Source: Hymenobacter convexus
GTDB taxonomy: Bacteria > Bacteroidota > Bacteroidia > Cytophagales > Hymenobacteraceae
DNA length: 64,000 nt
Direction of reading: 5' to 3'
Assembly (NCBI RefSeq): GCF_030580955.1
Contig: NZ_JAUQON010000004.1
Coordinates: forward strand, 248,001 to 312,000
The notes below the pieces were generated by a model. It ran no database searches and had not been told where the DNA came from. It saw only the letters and a list, made by a program, of their open reading frames with translations. Position 1 is the stretch's first letter. Each line of letters opens with the position of its first letter. A program made the translations under genes and the position numbers. Below are positions 60,206-64,000 of the stretch, one piece after another.

Positions 60206-60281
60206 AAAAGGCCCTCGAACAGGCAGGGCGTGTGCCCCGAAGCCGCGCCTTGGAGCACACGCCCTACCACTCGGGGGCCTT
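60206..60281 (-). terminator. Long hairpin after the GH85 gene
   Basis: An outer stem AAGGCCC...CGA with TCG...GGGCCTT and an inner perfect 10-base stem GGGCGTGTGC/GCACACGCCC enclose a 19-base loop. On the minus strand it ends in four T, just after the GH85 stop. Confidence 0.75.
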
Positions 60282-60287
60282 GCGCTC

Positions 60288-63221
60288 CTATTGCTTCAGG
60301 AGTTTTACGGTGATGCCGTCGGTGGCCGTGCTGGCGCGCAGCAAGTAGAGCCCCGCCGACGTGGGCAGCGGCACGCTAACGCGAGTCGACGTGCTGCTGG
60401 AAGGCAAGGTGTACTGCCACACTGCAGCCCCCAACTCATTGCACAGGCGCAGCACCACGGGCTGGCCCAGGGCGCCGCTGATGGCCACTTCAGCCTGGCT
60501 GCCGGGCACGGGGTTACCGAGCACCTGCACCTGCAGGCCGGTGGCCGAGCGGCTGGGAGTCAGCCCCGTGAGGGTAGGGCACTGGGTGGGCACGTCGGTC
60601 GACCAGTCGCTGGGTCCCATGTTGGTGAGGGTGCCGGTGTGGCCGCGGCCGGAGGCATCGGCGGTGGTGAGGTTAGGCGAGTCGTTCAGTTTCCAGTAGC
60701 CGGCCAGGCCGGTGCTGCTGCCGGGCACGCTGCAGGCGTTGGCCACAATTTCGGCGGCCGTGAGGGCGCGGGTCCACGCGCGGGCCTCGTCGAGGCGGCC
60801 GTCGAGGCCGCGCGGGGCGGCGTAGTTGCGGGCCAGGGTGAAGGCCGCGTTGGCTACCACGTTGCCGGTGGCGGCCAAGGAGTTATCGAGCACGCCATTG
60901 ACGTAGAGCTTCAAGGTGGCGCCGTCGTAGGTGCCGGCAAGGTGCGTCCACTGGCCGGCCGTGAGGCGCGCCACCGAGGTCACCTTGCGGGTGGTGGCGC
61001 CCACCTGCAACACAAACTGCACCTGGCTGGGGTCGATGCCGGCATCGCCGATGCGGAGCATGGCCGTATTGGAGCCGCCGTCTTCCATACCCAACAGGCT
61101 GGAAATGAAGGGCGACGTCGACTTGAACGTGTTCGGTTTCACCCAGCATTCCAGGCTCATGGCCGCGCCGCTGAGGTTGATGACGCCCGCGTCGACGTAT
61201 TTGCTCACGCCGTCGAAGCTGAGCGAGGTATTGGCGCCCGCCGGGGGCGCCGTGACCACGGTGATGTAGGCGGTGCGGGTGAACACGTTTTGGGCCGTGC
61301 CGTTGCTGGCCGTGAGCGTCACGGAGTAGGTTCCGGCGGTGGGGTACACCGCCGTGGCGTGCACGGCCGCGCTGGTGGTGGCCGTAGCGCCGGGCAAAGA
61401 CCAGGCATAGCTCGTGGCGTTGGTGGAGGAGTTGGCGAAAGTCACCGTCTGGCCGGTGAGCACGGTGGTGGCGTTGGCCGTAAAGTTGGCCACGGGCGTT
61501 ACCACGGGCGCCGTGCCGTTGTAGAGCTTCAGCTTGCCGAGGTTGAAGCGGTAGGCCGCCAAGGCCGAGGCCGATGTGGCCTGCACGCCGATGATGGCCA
61601 GCTCGCGGTTGGCATAGGCCGCCAGCGGCAGCGTGGTGCTGGCCCACAGCGTGTCAGCCAAGGCGGGCACATCGAGGTATTCAGGAGTGGTCAGGTTATC
61701 GGTGAAGTACAGGGCCAGGCGGGTGCTGCTGGCGCCGACGGCGCGGCCCTTGTACACGAGGTCGAGGCTGGTGGTGGCCGTGATGGGCAGCTTGGTTTGG
61801 TAGAGCTTGACCAGGGTGCTGGCCCCGGCGGCCAGGCTGCCGCTCAGCTGCACGCTGGTGCCGCCGTACCAGGCCCGGCTGAAATCGAAGCCCGCGCTCA
61901 CCGTGCTGGCGCCGGTGCGCGCCCACTGCCAGGAGGGCAGCACAGCCTGCTTGGCCATGTCTGTCCAGCCCTTCACGGCCACGACGCCGTTGTTGGCGAA
62001 AATCTTGCCCTGGCCCACGCTGAAGTTGGTTTCGAAGGGCAGCGCCGTGATGGCGCAGCGCACCGGCTGGTAGTAGCCGAAGCCCTTCCAGGCGCCGGTG
62101 GCGTCGGCCGTGGTAATGTCGAGGTCGTCGCCCGAAAACAAGCGCACTTCGCCGTTGTAGAAGCGGGCGTAGTCGGCCGGGTTGCTGTTGAAGCTGCTCA
62201 GGCCGCCGTTGTAGGTGATGTTGGGGGCAAACACGGCCAGCGAGGTGAGCGGCGAGGCCAGGTTGCCGCCGCTGTAGTAGTTGTCCATCCAGCCGCTGTT
62301 GGGCGTGCCCTGGTAGTTGTAGAAGGGGAACAGTTGCTGGGGGTTGCGGCCGGGCCAGATGTCGGCGCCCGTGTACACATCGTAGGGGCTGCGGCCCAGG
62401 CTGTTGGCCTGGTTCACGGCCGTGGTGAATGTCGAGCCGTAAATCCAGAAATAGTTGGTGAAAATGGCATCCGACACGCGGGTGTTGGTGGCGCTTTCCT
62501 GCACAAAGGGCGCGTTGGTGGCGTTGAACGTGTTCTGGTACGACACGGTGCCGCTGGAAATCAGGGCATCGTACCAGTGCATCTCCATGCCGGCCGGCTT
62601 GAGCACCTGCAGCTGCTTGAGCAGGTTGCGCAGCTCCGTTACTTCGGCGAAGGTCATGGCCGATTCGGCGTTGAAAAACCAGCCGTCAAAGCCATAGTAG
62701 TTGGCCACGGCAATCAGTTTCTGGGCGCCGATGTAGTTGCCGCTGGCGTCTTTCTGGCACAGCGCCACAAAGCCGGCCCGGTCCGTAAACACGGTGCCAA
62801 TCACCTTCACGCCGTTGCGGTGGGCCGCCTCCACCCACGGGCGGCACGGAATGCCCACCGGGCTGGCAAACCACGTCAGCACATCAATGTACTGCCAGTG
62901 GGTGAAGTTGTAGAGGTTGAATTGGGGCTGCTCGTTGAGGTAGCCCACGAAGTTGTTCATGCCGTCGGGGCACCAGTTCACCTTGGAGTTGAAGCTCTGG
63001 TTGGGGTTGAGCTGGGGGGCCAGCGAGTTCTGGCGGGTAGCCAGCGGCACGGTGCTCACGTTGGCGGGTACGGCAGTGGGGCCGGTGGCCGTCCAGGCCA
63101 TGAGCTGGGCCGGCGTGAGGGTGGTGTACTGCGCGGCGGGCTCAATCTGGGCCTGGGCCACCTGCGCAAAACCGAGCAGCGTGAGCAATAGCAGCCAAGG
63201 GCGTGCATAAAAATTCCTCAT
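60288..63221 (-). CDS. Secreted GH85 endo-beta-N-acetylglucosaminidase with PKD, LamG and T9SS domains
   Basis: The 977-residue protein has a signal peptide (LLLLTLLGFAQVAQAQ). Residues about 75-330 are the GH85 barrel: TFNLYNFTHWQYIDVLTWF-like opening (LYNFTHWQYIDVLTWFASP), YYGFDGWFFNAESAM with the catalytic Asn-x-Glu, and MEMHWYDALISSG. A beta-sandwich follows, then a PKD domain (VANFTANATTVLTGQTVTF) and a LamG domain (LSFDGVSKYVDAGVINLSG). The last 80 residues are a type A T9SS sorting domain. The enzyme cuts between the two core GlcNAc residues of N-glycans outside the cell. Confidence 0.93.
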   Translation of the reverse strand: MRNFYARPWLLLLTLLGFAQVAQAQIEPAAQYTTLTPAQLMAWTATGPTAVPANVSTVPLATRQNSLAPQLNPNQSFNSKVNWCPDGMNNFVGYLNEQPQFNLYNFTHWQYIDVLTWFASPVGIPCRPWVEAAHRNGVKVIGTVFTDRAGFVALCQKDASGNYIGAQKLIAVANYYGFDGWFFNAESAMTFAEVTELRNLLKQLQVLKPAGMEMHWYDALISSGTVSYQNTFNATNAPFVQESATNTRVSDAIFTNYFWIYGSTFTTAVNQANSLGRSPYDVYTGADIWPGRNPQQLFPFYNYQGTPNSGWMDNYYSGGNLASPLTSLAVFAPNITYNGGLSSFNSNPADYARFYNGEVRLFSGDDLDITTADATGAWKGFGYYQPVRCAITALPFETNFSVGQGKIFANNGVVAVKGWTDMAKQAVLPSWQWARTGASTVSAGFDFSRAWYGGTSVQLSGSLAAGASTLVKLYQTKLPITATTSLDLVYKGRAVGASSTRLALYFTDNLTTPEYLDVPALADTLWASTTLPLAAYANRELAIIGVQATSASALAAYRFNLGKLKLYNGTAPVVTPVANFTANATTVLTGQTVTFANSSTNATSYAWSLPGATATTSAAVHATAVYPTAGTYSVTLTASNGTAQNVFTRTAYITVVTAPPAGANTSLSFDGVSKYVDAGVINLSGAAMSLECWVKPNTFKSTSPFISSLLGMEDGGSNTAMLRIGDAGIDPSQVQFVLQVGATTRKVTSVARLTAGQWTHLAGTYDGATLKLYVNGVLDNSLAATGNVVANAAFTLARNYAAPRGLDGRLDEARAWTRALTAAEIVANACSVPGSSTGLAGYWKLNDSPNLTTADASGRGHTGTLTNMGPSDWSTDVPTQCPTLTGLTPSRSATGLQVQVLGNPVPGSQAEVAISGALGQPVVLRLCNELGAAVWQYTLPSSSTSTRVSVPLPTSAGLYLLRASTATDGITVKLLKQ

Positions 63222-63357
63222 ATGTAAGGCTGGGGTGAGGGGGTGAAGAGAGGGGTTGTTGGTGAAGGGAACCGGGTGGTCAAATTCGGCTCAATTTACA
63301 TACCTAAACCGTTTCAGCAACTCCGGGCCCGTCACAATTTCTTGCAGCCGGCGGCCT

Positions 63358-63366
63358 TAGCTTTGC
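63358..63366 (+). promoter_or_regulatory. Promoter -7 element, leaderless spacing
   Basis: TAGCTTTGC is an exact TAnnTTTG match; its TTTG ends 4 bases before the ATG at 63370. Confidence 0.7.
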
Positions 63367-63369
63367 GGC

Positions 63370-63729
63370 ATGCCCTCTCCCCTCACCTATCTGGCCCTCA
63401 TCGCGGCCCTCGCCCTGGCCAGCTGCCAGCAAAGCCCCAAAGCCGACAACGTGCTACGCGGCCCCGTCGAAATCGCCCAACCCACCGATAAAACGGCATT
63501 ACCGGCCGGTATGAAGACCGAAGCCGAAGCCCGTGCCCTCACGGCCGCCTACGTCAAAACCCTGCCCAACGCGGCGCTTTACGTAGTCGATTCGGCCCGC
63601 GTGAACGACAACGGGCCCACCTGGCAAGTGCTGGTGCTCCGCCGCGACTGGGCGAAACGAATGCCCAACAGCGCCCGTTTCGAAGTCAACAAAGCCACCG
63701 GCGACGTGCAAACGGGCGCGGTGAAGTAA
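63370..63729 (+). CDS. Small hypothetical lipoprotein
   Basis: The 119-residue protein has a lipoprotein signal ending ALALASC (Cys19). The mature part includes TEAEARALTAAYVKTLPNAAL and WQVLVLRRDWAKRMPNSARFEVN, with an end (KATGDVQTGAVK) like PepSY/YpeB-type small domains. Function is unknown. The start directly follows its promoter. Confidence 0.75.
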   Translation: MPSPLTYLALIAALALASCQQSPKADNVLRGPVEIAQPTDKTALPAGMKTEAEARALTAAYVKTLPNAALYVVDSARVNDNGPTWQVLVLRRDWAKRMPNSARFEVNKATGDVQTGAVK

Positions 63730-63740
63730 GCACTATTCAT

Positions 63741-63829
63741 AAAAACTGACATTCCGACGAAGGAGGAACCTGAGTATGCTTTTCTGCAGAGCAACACTCA
63801 GATTCCTCCTTCGTCGAAATGACAGTTTT
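63741..63829. repeat. GACGAAGGAGGAA-type palindromic repeat
   Basis: Arms of about 34 bases (63741-63775 and 63796-63829) share ACTGACATT, CGACGAAGGAGGAA and CTGAGT with their complements. The outer ends AAAACTG/CAGTTTT act like a terminator. It resembles the GTCAT family in layout but has a different arm sequence. Confidence 0.88.
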
Positions 63830-63870
63830 GGGGTAGGCTCGACAGTGCCCGCGCAGCAGGCCCGCTCAGT

Positions 63871-64000
63871 TTACAGCTGCTTGCTCAGCGAGAAGCCGCT
63901 GTAGGCGTAGCCGTTCACATTCACGCCCTGCAGGGGCATGAACGACACGCCCGCCCGGCCGGCTTCCTTGTGCAGCTGCGGCACCACGATGCCCATGGTG
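63871..64000 (-). CDS. C-terminal end of an outer-membrane-type protein (partial)
   Basis: A minus-strand frame enters from the right edge and stops at 63871. The visible 42 residues include MGIVVPQLHKEAGRAGVSFM and end NGYAYSGFSLSKQL. The aromatic, alternating last strand resembles a beta-barrel end, but too little is present to name the protein. Confidence 0.55.
   Translation of the reverse strand, partial: TMGIVVPQLHKEAGRAGVSFMPLQGVNVNGYAYSGFSLSKQL

Noticed and set aside
60192..63191. A 999-residue plus-strand frame
   Set aside because: It is the complement of the GH85 gene and is Gly/His/Arg-rich without motifs; the minus strand has signal peptide, catalytic site and sorting domain.

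Overview
The window looks like a chromosome segment of a high-GC, Hymenobacter-like member of the Bacteroidota. The evidence is a SusC/SusD/SusE set, several proteins with type IX secretion (T9SS) C-terminal sorting domains, a fused 2-oxoacid dehydrogenase E1 alpha/beta, promoters with the Bacteroidota -7 element TAnnTTTG rather than Shine-Dalgarno-led starts, and abundant palindromic intergenic repeats. Genus is inferred from gene content and style, not from a marker gene search.

Layout. 1-6700: end of a susC gene, susD, susE, a GlcNAc-kinase-like ATPase and a secreted GH13 amylase. 6800-16800: DUF2279 protein, DUF2027/Smr protein, a LuxR-type response regulator with a TPR histidine kinase downstream, a metallophosphoesterase, an M1-type peptidase and a lipoprotein. 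16866-17282: RNase P RNA. 17394-19129: cytochrome c plus PQQ-type sugar dehydrogenase, convergent with rnpB. 19387-30456: an NtrC-like regulator without a visible DNA-binding domain, an AT-rich lipoprotein, a LuxE-like protein, 2-oxoacid dehydrogenase E1, DUF1573 protein, VOC protein, alanine dehydrogenase and an LTA-synthase-like phosphotransferase.

30567-40726 is the most unusual part: two glycosyltransferases, a UbiA-type prenyltransferase, and a tightly overlapping run of a Wzm-like ABC permease, a malonyl-transacylase-like domain fused to a cytochrome P450, a Wzt-like ATPase and a small alpha-barrel protein with a class II terpene cyclase DxDD motif. A collapsed acyltransferase-3 remnant and an intact acyltransferase-3 gene follow. 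Together they suggest synthesis, acylation or oxidation, and export of a glycan or isoprenoid-linked product. I do not recognise the arrangement.

40715-48031: an HsdR-N-type nuclease-fold protein, AMP nucleosidase, an amidohydrolase bracketed by two copies of a palindromic repeat, a DinB protein, an Atg22-like transporter, and a two-gene ATPase (DUF3696-like) plus PIN-nuclease module whose ATPase has an AT-rich central segment between GC-rich ends. This is a good candidate defence or toxin system. 48213-64000: giant T9SS adhesin-like protein, tRNA-Ser(GGA), L-asparaginase, malate:quinone oxidoreductase, an ohrR/ohr peroxide pair with palindromic operators, GNAT, two tandem paralogues of unknown function, SDR, nicotinamidase, a LamG-like gene fragment, a GH85 endo-N-acetylglucosaminidase, a small lipoprotein and the 3' end of a membrane protein gene.

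At least three families of inverted-repeat elements sit between genes, mostly where terminators would be. No insertion sequence, prophage, CRISPR array or rRNA was seen.
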